DNA of 64,000 nt. Source: Methanohalophilus levihalophilus. GTDB lineage: Archaea; Halobacteriota; Methanosarcinia; Methanosarcinales; Methanosarcinaceae. The position numbers and the translations under genes were made by a program. The stretch covers positions 496,001-560,000 of the forward strand of contig NZ_JAGGLK010000001.1 of assembly GCF_017874375.1 (NCBI RefSeq), read 5' to 3'. Under the pieces are notes generated by a model, which ran no database searches, was not told the DNA's origin, and was given only the letters and a program-made list of their open reading frames with translations. Numbering within the stretch: position 1 is the first letter of the stretch; each line of letters begins with the position of its first letter. Shown piece by piece: positions 54,467 to 64,000 of the stretch.

Positions 54467-57307
54467 TTAATTTAAGGGAAAGAAAGCTTCAGAAGAACCC
54501 TGGTTTAATGGAACAGTAAATGTAAACGTACTTCCCTTTCCAACTTCACTTTCAACCCAAATTTCTCCACCGTGCATTTCTACATATTTTCTGACTAAAG
54601 CAAGTCCTAAACCAGTTCCACCATAATTGCGGCTGGTAGAAGATTCAACTTGCCTGAAGGGATCAAAAATGGTATTAAGATTCTCAGGAGAAATTCCAAT
54701 ACCACTATCCGAAATCAGTACTTTCAATTCATCATTGTCAATCCTTGAATTAACACAGATTTTTCCATAATCAGGTGTGAACTTAATTGCATTACTAAGG
54801 AGATTATACAAAACTTCTTTGAGTTTGAGCCTGTCAGCGCAGATTTCCAATTCATCATAGTCAAGAGTGAAATCAAGAGAAATAGACTTACTTTTTGCAA
54901 GAGGCTCCATTTGTGAAATCGTTTCAATGATTAGCTCGGAAATATTCATTAACTGAGGGGTGTAATCCATTTTACCGGATTCTATTTTTGAAAGATCCAG
55001 CACGTTATTGATTAACTCCAATAAATGTTTGCCACTTCCCAGGACATTTGATATATATTTTGCCTGCTTCTCATTCAATTCCCCATAATTTTCATTTTTC
55101 AGAAGTTGAGAAAAACCAATTATTGAATTAAGCGGGGTACGGAGTTCATGACTCATATTTGCAAGGAATTCGGATTTTGTCCTGTTTGCTTCCTCAGCCG
55201 CAATTTTACTCTGTATCAATGAAAATTCAGCGTCTTCACGAATGGCTTCCAGTTCCAGATTGGAAAGCGCAAACGATATATCTCCAACCACTTCTTCAAA
55301 AAGTTCTATTACTTCTTCATCCTCTGAAAACTCCACAGGAACAGCAGTCGAAATTACCCCGTATATCCTGTTTTTGTATTCAAGTTTTGAAACAAAAACA
55401 ACTGAGTCTTCACAAGCCTGTGATATAAGACACGCATTACAATCCTCAGAGGATCTTATGCAGCGCATAATAGTATTTTTAGTTAGGGCCTCAAGGGTAC
55501 AATGGGGTAATCCCTCATTATCTAATTGCTCAAGTAAAAGTTTATAGGAGTCACCAAGCCCGGCTTCCTTCACAACGACTGGAATCTTATTTTGATCAAG
55601 GAGACAAATCCATGTATTGGAATAACCATGTCCTTCAGTAAGAGTGGTGCAGATCTCCTGTATTAACCTGAAAGGATCTTTTTCTTTTACAATTATCTGG
55701 TTTACATTTCGAATTGATCGAAGGATGGAATCAAGATACCTGATGCGCTCCTCATTCCTTTTCCTCTCGGTGACATCGTTAACGATAAAAATTGCCCTCT
55801 CGAACCTTCCATGCCTATTAGTGAGTCCCGAAGAGTTTACGACTACGTCAATGAGAGCCCCGTCTTTTCTCACCATTTTGTATTCCTGGTTGTATGAAAA
55901 ACCTGTAGCAAGTACTTCTGAAAGGGAAGCCATGGCTTCATCCATGCATTCAGGATGGACGATTTTTGACAGGTGCTGGCCAACTACTTCATCCCTCTCA
56001 TAACCAAGAAAGGTTTGTATCCGATGATTGCAATCTACAATTATACCTTCTTCATTTACTGAAGTTATCAAATTGGCAGCGGTTTCAAAAATTAAGCGAT
56101 AATTTTCTTCACTTTCTTTCAGTGAAATTTCAGCCTTTTTTTGCTCAGTGATATCGCCGAATACAGTCGCAAACTGGTTGCCTTTCAGGGAGAATACTGA
56201 AATTACAAAATACTTATCCGTTGGGGGGAAGAAGGTCTCAAATTGGTAAACCTCGCCTGTTTGAGCCACCTTTGTGTAAATATCCAGATACGGTGCATCA
56301 GTTGAACCATAGATTGCCGATGCCTGCTTACCTATGACTTCTGTCTTTTTAAGGCCGAGGATGTTTTCATATTGATGGTTCACATCAATTATCCTGTAGT
56401 CAATTGCATTACCGAAATCATCATAAACCAGCTCATGGAAGCAAACTCCTTCCAGCATTGAACTGTAGAGGGATTTGAATCTTTCCTCAATCTCAAAACG
56501 TGATTTTTCCGCACGTTTTCTCGCAGTAACGTCATGAACCGTAACAAAAACCATTGAGGGCTGTTCTTCTAATTCCCGGGCCTTTGGGATTGCATTGAAA
56601 TTTACCCAGACATTCTCTTTTTTGTTTGGGTTATAAACACCTAAAACGACGTCCTTAACAGGCTTGCCGGTTGATAAAGCACGTATAGGAGGATAATCCG
56701 CAGAAGCAAGTGGAGAGCCATCCTCCTGAATTATATCCTGTTTCATAGCGGAAGGGTCCATGTCCAGAAACTGGTCACGGGTCAATCCGAATATTTCAAG
56801 CGCTGCAGGATTTACATCTTCGATAGTGCCGTCAGATTTCTGAAAAAAGGCTCCCTGAGCCATATTGTTAAACAGCAAATGGTATTTTTCTTCTTCCTGC
56901 TCAAATTTGAGAAAATTACTTTCCAGCTCTTTATATCTGGTGATATCAACAAAGCGCAGTATTGCACTGGTGGGACATTGAGTCGAAAGTGGCTCTACCT
57001 GCATCAAAAACCAGCGTATTTTCCCTGAATTGCTACAAAAATGCTCCATCTCAAAGGGTTTCGCAGTTTCATGCAAAGTATTGCTTATTGCCAATGCTTC
57101 ACTTGAATCCCTGTCAAATAAATCCAGAAAAGATGCTCCTTCACTATATTTATCAAGATCCAGATTGTGACATTTTAAGAATGAATCCCAATTTTTATTT
57201 GCATAGAGAATGATACCTTTGGGGGAAATAATTGAAAAAATATCTTTTTTGAGATCAATTATTGGATGAGGCACAAGCGAATCATATGAATTTGTCCTGA
57301 TAGTCAT
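54467..57307 (-). CDS. multi-PAS-GAF histidine kinase
   Basis: A 946-aa protein. The N-terminal PAS (15-125) is followed by three more PAS domains (roughly 135-260, 275-395 and 395-520), a GAF-like domain with several cysteines (HCTLEALTKNTIMRCIRS, EDCNACLISQAC) near residues 535-700, HisKA (NMSHELRTP) and HATPase (SDSGIGI, GTGLGLA). The CxxC group in the GAF-like domain could bind a metal, haem or Fe-S cluster. I chose the ATG at 57307, with GGAGATC upstream, over the one at 57358. Confidence 0.92.
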   Translation of the reverse strand: MTIRTNSYDSLVPHPIIDLKKDIFSIISPKGIILYANKNWDSFLKCHNLDLDKYSEGASFLDLFDRDSSEALAISNTLHETAKPFEMEHFCSNSGKIRWFLMQVEPLSTQCPTSAILRFVDITRYKELESNFLKFEQEEEKYHLLFNNMAQGAFFQKSDGTIEDVNPAALEIFGLTRDQFLDMDPSAMKQDIIQEDGSPLASADYPPIRALSTGKPVKDVVLGVYNPNKKENVWVNFNAIPKARELEEQPSMVFVTVHDVTARKRAEKSRFEIEERFKSLYSSMLEGVCFHELVYDDFGNAIDYRIIDVNHQYENILGLKKTEVIGKQASAIYGSTDAPYLDIYTKVAQTGEVYQFETFFPPTDKYFVISVFSLKGNQFATVFGDITEQKKAEISLKESEENYRLIFETAANLITSVNEEGIIVDCNHRIQTFLGYERDEVVGQHLSKIVHPECMDEAMASLSEVLATGFSYNQEYKMVRKDGALIDVVVNSSGLTNRHGRFERAIFIVNDVTERKRNEERIRYLDSILRSIRNVNQIIVKEKDPFRLIQEICTTLTEGHGYSNTWICLLDQNKIPVVVKEAGLGDSYKLLLEQLDNEGLPHCTLEALTKNTIMRCIRSSEDCNACLISQACEDSVVFVSKLEYKNRIYGVISTAVPVEFSEDEEVIELFEEVVGDISFALSNLELEAIREDAEFSLIQSKIAAEEANRTKSEFLANMSHELRTPLNSIIGFSQLLKNENYGELNEKQAKYISNVLGSGKHLLELINNVLDLSKIESGKMDYTPQLMNISELIIETISQMEPLAKSKSISLDFTLDYDELEICADRLKLKEVLYNLLSNAIKFTPDYGKICVNSRIDNDELKVLISDSGIGISPENLNTIFDPFRQVESSTSRNYGGTGLGLALVRKYVEMHGGEIWVESEVGKGSTFTFTVPLNQGSSEAFFPLN

Positions 57308-57614
57308 TGAACTGATCTCCAAGCAATTTCCAGTGAAGGAAGACGTCCTCCGGCCCATACCATATAAAGTAGGTCTTCGTACAATTATTTAGATTTAAAA
57401 GTATTAAGTAAGTAGTATCAAATAATATAGTTAGTTCTTTTTTAATACTCATTTTAACTAAAGGATGATGAAATGTGAAGCTCAAACGAAAGGTTAGGAA
57501 GAACAACTTCAAAAGAACAATATATTTTGGCAAAATGTGTTTGACAAAATCCCGCTTACAAACCCTCGAAAAACAGATGTATTTGCTCCTAAAAACGCTA
57601 TCAGAAGAAAAAGG

Positions 57615-57688
57615 TGGGCTCGGGGAGGTTCGAACTCCCGACCTCCGCCGTGTGAAGGCGACGTCATAACCAGCTAGACCACGGGCCC
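57615..57688 (-). tRNA. tRNA-Val (anticodon CAC)
   Basis: A cloverleaf on the minus strand: acceptor GGGCCCG pairs with CGAGCCC (one C-A mismatch), the anticodon stem TCGCC/GGCGG encloses loop TTCACAC with CAC at positions 34-36, and the T arm GGGAG/CTCCC has loop TTCGAAC. The 3' CCA is not encoded. A TATA-like CTTAAAAATTG lies about 25 bases upstream. It decodes GUG. Confidence 0.95.
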
Positions 57689-57847
57689 CCTGTCAGTAAC
57701 AATTTTTAAGGTTGATTATCGGTAATAAGGCTTTTTATTAGCAGTAAATGTGGGGAGCTTAATATATTTTGATTCCAGTGTTTTACTTATCCTTGAGCAT
57801 AAGGAGGGGTTCTTACGATTGACAATATAATTCCGAGACAAAGAACA

Positions 57848-58228
57848 ATGTCCACAAAGCTGGGCGGCATTCTGATGCTGATCAGTGAAACCATGTTCCT
57901 GTTTTCAATCATGAATTTTATCATGATAACAAGGCTGCAGTATTACAATGCAACCGACTCGTTTATGAGATCGCTGTTTCCGCATTACCTCTACTTCTTT
58001 ATAGCTCTCTCCCTTGTTGCTTTTGGAGGAATGTGGTTTGCCTATGTTTTTGTCATTCCCAGCAAGCAGAAGTTCTCACAGGAGCAGGCGGTGAAAGATG
58101 CTCGCAGTCCTACCTACAATCGCCTTGTGGAAATGCATGAAGACCTCACAAGAATCGAAAACTCAATCCTCAAACTCAACGAAAGGCTTGACAGAATGGA
58201 AAGCCATGCTGCTGGAAAAAAACAATAA
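57848..58228 (+). CDS. membrane protein with C-terminal coiled coil
   Basis: A 126-aa protein. Two helices (about residues 7-28 and 45-70) are followed by a charged coiled-coil end (LVEMHEDLTRIENSILKLNE). A strong AAGGAGGGG at 57801-57809 lies about 40 bases before the ATG, too far for it, while the frame stays open to 57803 without ATG, GTG or TTG. The true start may be a rare codon (ATT at 57818 is ten bases past the site). Its stop overlaps the next start by one base, so it is in an operon with the phosphoesterase and the helicase. Confidence 0.75.
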   Translation: MSTKLGGILMLISETMFLFSIMNFIMITRLQYYNATDSFMRSLFPHYLYFFIALSLVAFGGMWFAYVFVIPSKQKFSQEQAVKDARSPTYNRLVEMHEDLTRIENSILKLNERLDRMESHAAGKKQ

Positions 58229-59094
58229 TGCCTGTAAAAACCTATCCGATTCCCGATGAGCCTGCCCTTATAGTGGAAGGGGAAAGCAAGGCTCTTGTTA
58301 TAGCGGACATCCACATTGGCATCGAGTGGGACCTCTACAGCAGTGGATTTCTCGTACCCAGCCGCCTTGAAGAGCGGATGAAAAGGATAGAAGAATACAT
58401 CCAGCAAACCCAACCCGACCGAATAATACTGCTGGGGGATATCAAGCACAATGTACCCCAGATCTCATGGCAGGAAAGGGATGAAATACCCTACTTCCTC
58501 GGAAAACTGGCAGGACATGCACCTGTAGATCTCTTTCCCGGAAACCATGACGGAAACATGGAATTACTCCTCCCTGACGAAGGCGATGTTACCCTGCACC
58601 CTTCCAGAGGTGACGTTATAGAAGATGTTGGTTACTTCCACGGTCATACCTGGCCTTCCCCGGTAGTTGCATCCGCACCCCTCATAATTACAGCTCACAA
58701 TCATCCCACCGTTCGGCTCACCGATTCACTCGGCTATGCTGCCACAGAACAGGCATGGCTTCGCACACACCTACTCACCGACGTCATTGCTGAACATTAC
58801 AGCAAAGTGGGAATCTCAATGGAAAACTCACCCACAAAACCGGAAGTAATCGTTGTCCCTGCTTTCAATGAAATCTGTGGAGGAGTTCCCTTCAACGAAG
58901 CAGGGATGGATGAATTGTTGGGTCCTGCTTTCTCCTCAGGGGCAATTGATGTGGATAATGCACAGGTCTACCTCCTTGACGGTATGCAACTGGGAAAAGT
59001 CAAGGATATCAGGAAACTTGACGTCACAAAAAAACGACCTCCAAGAAAACGAAGAAACAAGGGTAAGAAAAACGGAGGGAAAAAGTGTGACTGA
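58228..59094 (+). CDS. metallophosphoesterase
   Basis: A 288-aa protein with the calcineurin-type metal motifs in order: DIHIG (27), GDIKHN (about 71), GNHDG (about 110), HGHTW (139) and HNHP (about 156). The C-terminal tail is very basic ([19 protein letters not shown]), suggesting nucleic-acid binding. It overlaps the helicase gene by eight bases, so the two act together. Pairing of a metallophosphoesterase with an Lhr-type helicase recurs in archaea and points to nucleic-acid repair. Confidence 0.92.
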   Translation: MPVKTYPIPDEPALIVEGESKALVIADIHIGIEWDLYSSGFLVPSRLEERMKRIEEYIQQTQPDRIILLGDIKHNVPQISWQERDEIPYFLGKLAGHAPVDLFPGNHDGNMELLLPDEGDVTLHPSRGDVIEDVGYFHGHTWPSPVVASAPLIITAHNHPTVRLTDSLGYAATEQAWLRTHLLTDVIAEHYSKVGISMENSPTKPEVIVVPAFNEICGGVPFNEAGMDELLGPAFSSGAIDVDNAQVYLLDGMQLGKVKDIRKLDVTKKRPPRKRRNKGKKNGGKKCD

Positions 59095-61915
59095 GAATGT
59101 TTTCAAACTCCTTTCCCCTGCCATACAGGAGGAACTGGATGCAAAAGGCTTCATAGAACCCACCGAGCCCCAAAAACAAGCCATACCTCACATACTCAAC
59201 GGAGAAAACCTGCTGCTCATAGCCCCAACAGGTTCCGGAAAAACGGAAACCGCTATTTTCCCCGTATTCAATCACATTCTTGCAAAGCCTCCTGAAGAGA
59301 GAACCGGGATTTCTGCCCTCTATATCACTCCGTTGCGTGCCCTGAATAGAGATATGCTCGGAAGGATACAGCTATGGGGAAAAGAACTCGGCGTCAAAGT
59401 CATGGTCAGGCACGGGGATACCAGCCAGTATGAGCGGCAAAAGCAGTCAAAAAATCCCCCTGATTTGCTGATTACAACCCCTGAAACACTGCAGGCAATG
59501 TTCACAGGAAAGCGGTTGAGACAGAACCTGAAATCCGTAAGTTTTGTTGTGGTGGATGAAATTCACGAGCTTGCAGCCTCCAAAAGGGGAGCACAGCTTG
59601 CAATCGGTCTGGAAAGACTTGTTGAGCTTTCAGGGGAGTTCCAGAGAGTTGGACTCTCGGCAACTGTGGGAAACCCCGAAATTGTAGCTAAGTTCCTCGC
59701 GGGTGCAGAACGGGACATTCGTATTGTAAAGGTTGAAATGCTGAGCCTGCTGGACTTCAATGTAATTACTCCTTCAGTAACCGAAGATGATCTTAAAGCA
59801 GCCCGGAATATCGGCTGCTCATCTGAACTCGCATCACACCTGCGAATAGTCGGAGATATAGTAGAAAAGAAAAAATCCACTCTCATTTTTGTCAACACAC
59901 GACAGAGTGCAGAAATGCTGGCATCGGGATTCCGTATCCTGGAGGTGCCAATCGGTGTGCATCATGGTTCCCTGTCCTACGAAGCGAGACTGGAAGCCGA
60001 GGAATCATTCAAAGGTGGAGACCTCAGGGGTCTTATCTGCACTTCATCAATGGAACTGGGAATTGACATCGGCGACGTGGATCATGTAATCCAGTACGGA
60101 TCTCCCAGACAGGTTTCACGACTCCTGCAAAGGGTGGGAAGAGCAGGCCACAAAATCCACAAGATTTCCGAAGGAACAATTATCGCAATGGATTTTGATG
60201 ATATTGCGGAAAGCATGGCAATAACCCATGATGCGACCCTGGGACTTGTTGAGAACGTTTTTCCACAAAACAATTCCCTTGATGTAATCGCCAATCAACT
60301 CTCAGGGATAGTACTTGATTTCGGAGACGTGGAAATCGAAAAAGTCTTCAAAATACTGAAACGTACCTATCCTTTCAGAAATCTCACTCTTGAAAGCCTG
60401 AACAGGATTGTAGACCAGACAGTATCCAATCGCCTTGTATGGCAGGATGAGGGATCAAGCAAGATCTCAAGGAGGCGCAAGAGCTGGCAGTACTACTACG
60501 AGAACCTGTCAATGATTCCCGATGAACGAAAGTTTGAGATATTCGATATCGTTTCCGGTAAAATCGTGGGAAACCTTGACGAAGCTTTTGTAGTAAATTT
60601 TGCAACTCCTAGAGCCATATTCATAACAAAGGGTGAAGTCTGGAGGGTTATCGAAATGCTTCCTGACAGGGATCGAATCAAGGTTGAGCCGGTGAAAAGC
60701 CTTGGAGAAGTCCCTAGCTGGGTAGGGGAAGAAATTCCCGTACCTTTTGAAGTGGCACAACATGCAGGACGCCTCCGAAGGCAGGTAGCAAATCTTCTCA
60801 TATCAGGAATGGATGAAAACGCTGTTTCTGAAACTATCCGGGAGGAGTATCCGGTTGATGAAGAAGCGCTTAGAGTTTTCATCGATATGATTCAGGAGCA
60901 ACTGGATTCAGAGGCACCTGTGCCGGATGACAAACATATCGTAATTGAGGAACATGGCGATTCTCTGGTAATCAATTCATGTTTCGGCCACAACACCAAT
61001 GATACACTGGGAAAAGTTCTCACGGCCCTGCTTGCAGCACGTAGTGGCAGCAGTGTGGGACAGGAAACCGATCCATACAGAATAAGACTTCGTTTTACAA
61101 AACGCATGAGAGCGGAAAGACTGCGTGCGGTTTTGGAAGAAATAGAACCGGAACATGTCGAACCTATCATTGAGATGACACTCAAGAATACATCCCTGAT
61201 GAAATGGAAAATGGTTCAGGTAGCCCGGAAATTCGGAGCACTCAGCAAGCAGATAGATTATGACAAAATCAGCATGAAAAAGCTGCTTGAGATTTACCAG
61301 CACACCACTATGTATGATGAAGTGCTCAGGGAAATTTTCCAGAACCTCCTTGATGTAAGACAGGCTGGCAAAGTCCTGAAAGCTATACAGTCCGGGGAAA
61401 TAGTATTACTTACGGGTAAGGCATCACCTATTGGTTCTGCCGGATTTGATGCCAAGAAAGATTTAATTGCACCTGACAGGCCGGAGGGTGCCATTCTTGA
61501 AACAATGAAAGAGAGGATACAAAATGACAGGGTAATCCTCTTTTGTGTTCATTGTACCAAATGGGTTTCCCGGAAGAAAGTAAAAAGTGTTCCTGATGAC
61601 ATCATTTGTCCAATATGCAATTCAAAAATGATTGCAGCCCTGAAGCCCTGGGAAGAAGAAGACGTCAAACTTGTTCGCAAGAAAGACAAAGTCACTGCAA
61701 AAGAAGACAAGAAACGCATCCAAAGAGTTTACAGGAATGCAAATATCGTTATGACTCATGGAAAAGATGCGGTCATAGCCCTTGCAAGCAGGGGCGTGGG
61801 ACCTGAAACCGCCTCCAGGATCATACAGAAAATGAGGCTTGAGGAAGATGAATTCTACAGGGACATTATGGAAGCCGAACGAAACTATGCCAAGACAAAA
61901 CAATTCTGGAGCTGA
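59087..61915 (+). CDS. lhr: Lhr-type DEAD/DEAH helicase
   Basis: A 942-aa superfamily 2 helicase. Motif I is [12 protein letters not shown] is VVDEIHE, III is LSATVG, IV-VI include [25 protein letters not shown] and [11 protein letters not shown] winged-helix and the Lhr-specific domain follow, then a C-terminal zinc ribbon (CVHC and CPIC near residues 817-845). The start is GTG at 59087 with GGAGG upstream. An ATG further upstream reads through the phosphoesterase gene in another frame. Probably a DNA repair helicase. Confidence 0.94.
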   Translation: MTENVFKLLSPAIQEELDAKGFIEPTEPQKQAIPHILNGENLLLIAPTGSGKTETAIFPVFNHILAKPPEERTGISALYITPLRALNRDMLGRIQLWGKELGVKVMVRHGDTSQYERQKQSKNPPDLLITTPETLQAMFTGKRLRQNLKSVSFVVVDEIHELAASKRGAQLAIGLERLVELSGEFQRVGLSATVGNPEIVAKFLAGAERDIRIVKVEMLSLLDFNVITPSVTEDDLKAARNIGCSSELASHLRIVGDIVEKKKSTLIFVNTRQSAEMLASGFRILEVPIGVHHGSLSYEARLEAEESFKGGDLRGLICTSSMELGIDIGDVDHVIQYGSPRQVSRLLQRVGRAGHKIHKISEGTIIAMDFDDIAESMAITHDATLGLVENVFPQNNSLDVIANQLSGIVLDFGDVEIEKVFKILKRTYPFRNLTLESLNRIVDQTVSNRLVWQDEGSSKISRRRKSWQYYYENLSMIPDERKFEIFDIVSGKIVGNLDEAFVVNFATPRAIFITKGEVWRVIEMLPDRDRIKVEPVKSLGEVPSWVGEEIPVPFEVAQHAGRLRRQVANLLISGMDENAVSETIREEYPVDEEALRVFIDMIQEQLDSEAPVPDDKHIVIEEHGDSLVINSCFGHNTNDTLGKVLTALLAARSGSSVGQETDPYRIRLRFTKRMRAERLRAVLEEIEPEHVEPIIEMTLKNTSLMKWKMVQVARKFGALSKQIDYDKISMKKLLEIYQHTTMYDEVLREIFQNLLDVRQAGKVLKAIQSGEIVLLTGKASPIGSAGFDAKKDLIAPDRPEGAILETMKERIQNDRVILFCVHCTKWVSRKKVKSVPDDIICPICNSKMIAALKPWEEEDVKLVRKKDKVTAKEDKKRIQRVYRNANIVMTHGKDAVIALASRGVGPETASRIIQKMRLEEDEFYRDIMEAERNYAKTKQFWS

Positions 61916-61968
61916 GAAATCGATTCTCAGCGGGTAATTTTTTATTGATTCAGGACAAAAATAAATTC

Positions 61969-62259
61969 ATGGACTCACAGGAATCATTTATCAACTCGGG
62001 AAATTCAAAAATGAATGAAAGCGCTCCTACTGCACAGGATCTTTTTCCCGATGCTTTCATCCGCAATAATACTGATTTTGAAACTTCCGAGGCTTTCATT
62101 GCAGCTTGTGAAGAGCTAATGGGGACTAAATTCAGCGAAATTGATGGAGTTGACGAGAAGTTTGTCGCATTTATCAACGAACATACTGAATTCAAAGACT
62201 TCGCTGAGATGTTCACAAAAGCAGCCGGTGACTGGGTAGTTTCGTGTTTTACTCTGTGA
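61969..62259 (+). CDS. small acidic protein, function unknown
   Basis: A 96-aa acidic protein with a Ser/Asn-rich start and a helical body (SEAFIAACEELMGTKFSE, EFKDFAEMFTKAAGDW). One Cys lies in the middle and one at the end (VVSCFTL). The start is uncertain: ATG at 61969 or 62011, or TTG at 61945. It lies about 50 bases after the helicase stop, so co-transcription is possible. Confidence 0.6.
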   Translation: MDSQESFINSGNSKMNESAPTAQDLFPDAFIRNNTDFETSEAFIAACEELMGTKFSEIDGVDEKFVAFINEHTEFKDFAEMFTKAAGDWVVSCFTL

Positions 62260-62365
62260 GCATTTCGCTTACAAAAACCGGCAGTTAATTAGTCTAAAAA
62301 TGTGAAATTGGAAGGATATAGTTACCATTCCTCAATTCTCGAAACCAGGAACTTAAATGCCCAAG

Positions 62366-62788
62366 TCAGGTAATCTCAATTGACTTCACCCGGGATTGGT
62401 CAAGGTCCCTGACAGCTTGAACCCCTATAGTGAATAATCTGACTTCTCCCGGAGCCAGTTCGGTATTCACGTCTACTTCAAAAGGCTTGGAGACTGAGAG
62501 GTTATCATCAACATATATTTCCACAGCTATTTTGTTCACTAAAATCTCTGATTCTCCTGTATTCTCAAGGTTTATCTGCACCTTGTCAACAATTATTTTC
62601 CATTCATTGATCTGGAGACCTTCAGAAACTGTAATCTGCTCTCCAGTGTCACCTTCATTGCTATCCAGTCCCGGTTCATCTTCCTGACATCCGGAAACCA
62701 TAACCATGGCAGTTACCAGAAATAAAATTAGGAGGGGGAACAGCCAATTTGTCTTACCTGAAAAATTAAACTTGTTTTTATCATCCAT
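62366..62788 (-). CDS. exported lipoprotein, DUF4352/FxLYD-like
   Basis: A 140-aa protein. The signal peptide ends at the lipobox MVSGC (Cys near residue 34), followed by an acidic linker and a beta-sandwich-like domain (NEWKIIVDKVQINLENTG, ILVNKIAVEIYVDDNLS, ELAPGEVRLFTIGVQ). I chose the ATG at 62788, with GGATGG upstream. The 120 upstream bases of open frame overlap the end of the next gene. Substrate unknown. Confidence 0.75.
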   Translation of the reverse strand: MDDKNKFNFSGKTNWLFPLLILFLVTAMVMVSGCQEDEPGLDSNEGDTGEQITVSEGLQINEWKIIVDKVQINLENTGESEILVNKIAVEIYVDDNLSVSKPFEVDVNTELAPGEVRLFTIGVQAVRDLDQSRVKSIEIT

Positions 62789-62858
62789 ACTTTGTACCAT
62801 CCTTACATCAAATATACTTAAAATTAAACCTGAACTAAAACCCGACCCGAAAAATGCC

Positions 62859-64000
62859 TCATCCATATTTTGACATGTAGCTTCGATATGCAGATATGAA
62901 TTCTGCATGTGGCCATATAAGCGGCATTGTCACGTAAGCAAGACCATCTTCCCATTTAGGATGACTGCGGGTATGCTCAATCATTTTGAGCTTACTATCC
63001 CTGAGAATTTTTGCGCTTGTATAGTCTTCAAACCACATTTCAAATCGCTCGATGGTTGAAATATGTTCAGGTAACTGGTTTTCATGAGCCATATCAATTA
63101 CCCACTCAAGGTACATATCCGCCATATCCTGATTATCAACACGGATATAATGATGCGCTAATTCACAGGTAAAATGCGGCCATGGACCGTATCCGCCATT
63201 ATTGCGATCCCACATTTCCGGATAGCGATTAAGACCACCGATTTCCTTATCCCAGAGTCTCTCATGGATACGTTTGACAGTCGATTTTACCTTGATATCC
63301 GTATCATCTACCAACCCGAAAAATGCAGGAGCATATTCCACAGCATCCACATCGATGACACTGGAAGCAAATGCGTCATAGCCAATTGGATTACTGGTCC
63401 TGTCCTTGACACGTATACATTTGATAAAAGAGCGCCTTCTGGCACTGTAAAGTTTTGTCATAATGGAATCACGAATTTTGTTGGCTTCCTCTTCCCAGAG
63501 CGAAACGTCTTTCCCAAGAGCCTTGCCCATCTTCACCGCAGCAAAAATTCCGGCGCAACATGCTGAGTTTGCATATATTTCAAAACCGTGTTCATAGGCA
63601 GGATATTCATGAATACTGTTTACCGTGTGAATAAGGTCGACTTCTTCATTCTTGTTCATAAGAATAAATCCAACCGCCTTCTCAACAGCTTCCCAGTGTT
63701 TCAGCACAAACTCCTTATCCGCCATCGCCTCAAAAAAAGAGCCTCCGCTGCCTTCAAAATATTTTCCGAGAGCATACAGTACAAGACCGTTACCGTCAAT
63801 CTGCAGATCCTTGTAACTTGCATCATTTCCGTCAACATCATAGCGCTGGGAAAACTCACCAAGTGGTTTCTGGGAACTTAAAACAAAATCAAGCCCTCTG
63901 CGAGCCTGATCCATTAGATCAGCATCTACAGAACCAATAATGGCCATAGAGTGATCTCTTGGATAAATGAAAGGATATCTGGTTCCAGGAGGACTGGCAT
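62859..64000 (-). CDS. glucoamylase-like glycoside hydrolase (GH15-type), 5' end beyond the window
   Basis: 380 codons of an (alpha/alpha)6-barrel enzyme. The visible N-terminal part contains the YPRDHSMA motif typical of GH15, then LQIDGNGLVLYALGKY, PAYEHGFEIYANSACCAG and a late WPHFTCELAHHYI. The frame is open up to base 64000, so the gene is cut by the window edge. It probably hydrolyses alpha-glucosidic bonds (glycogen or trehalose). The lipoprotein gene at 62366-62788 follows on the same strand. Confidence 0.88.
   Translation of the reverse strand, partial: ASPPGTRYPFIYPRDHSMAIIGSVDADLMDQARRGLDFVLSSQKPLGEFSQRYDVDGNDASYKDLQIDGNGLVLYALGKYFEGSGGSFFEAMADKEFVLKHWEAVEKAVGFILMNKNEEVDLIHTVNSIHEYPAYEHGFEIYANSACCAGIFAAVKMGKALGKDVSLWEEEANKIRDSIMTKLYSARRRSFIKCIRVKDRTSNPIGYDAFASSVIDVDAVEYAPAFFGLVDDTDIKVKSTVKRIHERLWDKEIGGLNRYPEMWDRNNGGYGPWPHFTCELAHHYIRVDNQDMADMYLEWVIDMAHENQLPEHISTIERFEMWFEDYTSAKILRDSKLKMIEHTRSHPKWEDGLAYVTMPLIWPHAEFISAYRSYMSKYG

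Noticed and set aside
58853-59086. Start of the Lhr helicase at 58853
   Set aside because: That ATG would read 78 codons through the phosphoesterase gene in another frame. The GTG at 59087 has GGAGG and fits the family.
1-64000. CRISPR arrays, insertion sequences or integrases
   Set aside because: I saw no regularly spaced repeats, transposase motifs or integrase signatures. The tRNA-Val at 57615 shows no duplicated 3' end nearby.

Overview
The window reads as a chromosome segment of a methylotrophic methanogen of the Methanosarcinaceae, closest in flavour to Methanococcoides, Methanolobus or Methanohalophilus. The evidence is an HdrA-MvhD fusion next to a polyferredoxin, formylmethanofuran dehydrogenase subunits B and D, a methanogenesis marker 8 protein (DUF2099), a form II/III RuBisCO of the Methanococcoides burtonii type, archaeal GatE, an MTH865-family protein and many orphan PAS histidine kinases. 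Two stretches (about 7.3-13.3 kb and 28.0-30.3 kb) look clearly richer in A+T than their surroundings and are the most accessory parts.

Layout. 1-6 kb: carB (cut by the window edge) and carA, a TolB-like propeller protein and gatE, all on the minus strand. 6-13.3 kb: a membrane-anchored winged-helix regulator with a small secreted partner, then a divergent plus-strand cluster. That cluster holds a secreted cysteine-rich protein, a terminator hairpin, a shorter paralogue, a lipoprotein, a thioredoxin-CcdA membrane protein and a run of very small membrane-protein genes, two of them broken. 13.3-20 kb: polyferredoxin and hdrA divergent from thioredoxin, ferredoxin-thioredoxin reductase, an Fe-S protein, fwdB and fwdD. 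20-28 kb: a small protein, marker 8 protein, phenylacetate-CoA ligase family enzyme, UbiA-family enzyme, MFS transporter, two unknown membrane proteins and RuBisCO. 28-33 kb: a DUF2254-like protein, SIMPL protein, flavodoxin, small Cys protein and 3-methyladenine glycosylase. 33-57 kb: six histidine kinases interspersed with TrkH, RsgA, LarB/LarC, a second thioredoxin-CcdA module, flavoproteins and a racemase. 57-64 kb: tRNA-Val, a metallophosphoesterase-Lhr helicase pair, two small proteins and the 3' part of a glucoamylase-like gene.

The most striking observation concerns the amber codon. I checked the stop codons of about fifty complete genes in the window and every one is TAA or TGA. Three long reading frames are interrupted by a single in-frame TAG and are otherwise open and recognisable on both sides: the DUF2254-like protein (TAG at 29654-29656), a PAS histidine kinase (44181-44183) and a second PAS histidine kinase close to its N-terminus (51155-51157). 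In a lineage known to decode UAG as pyrrolysine, the simplest reading is that these are full-length genes in which UAG is read through. None of the three belongs to the methylamine methyltransferases normally associated with pyrrolysine.

The second system worth attention is the 7.6-13.3 kb secretion and thiol cluster. Its first gene encodes an exported protein with eight cysteines. A hairpin with a T tract separates it from a paralogue, and an extracytoplasmic thiol oxidoreductase lies downstream. This arrangement resembles a secreted disulfide-rich effector or peptide locus, but I recognise no characterised family in it and the function is open.
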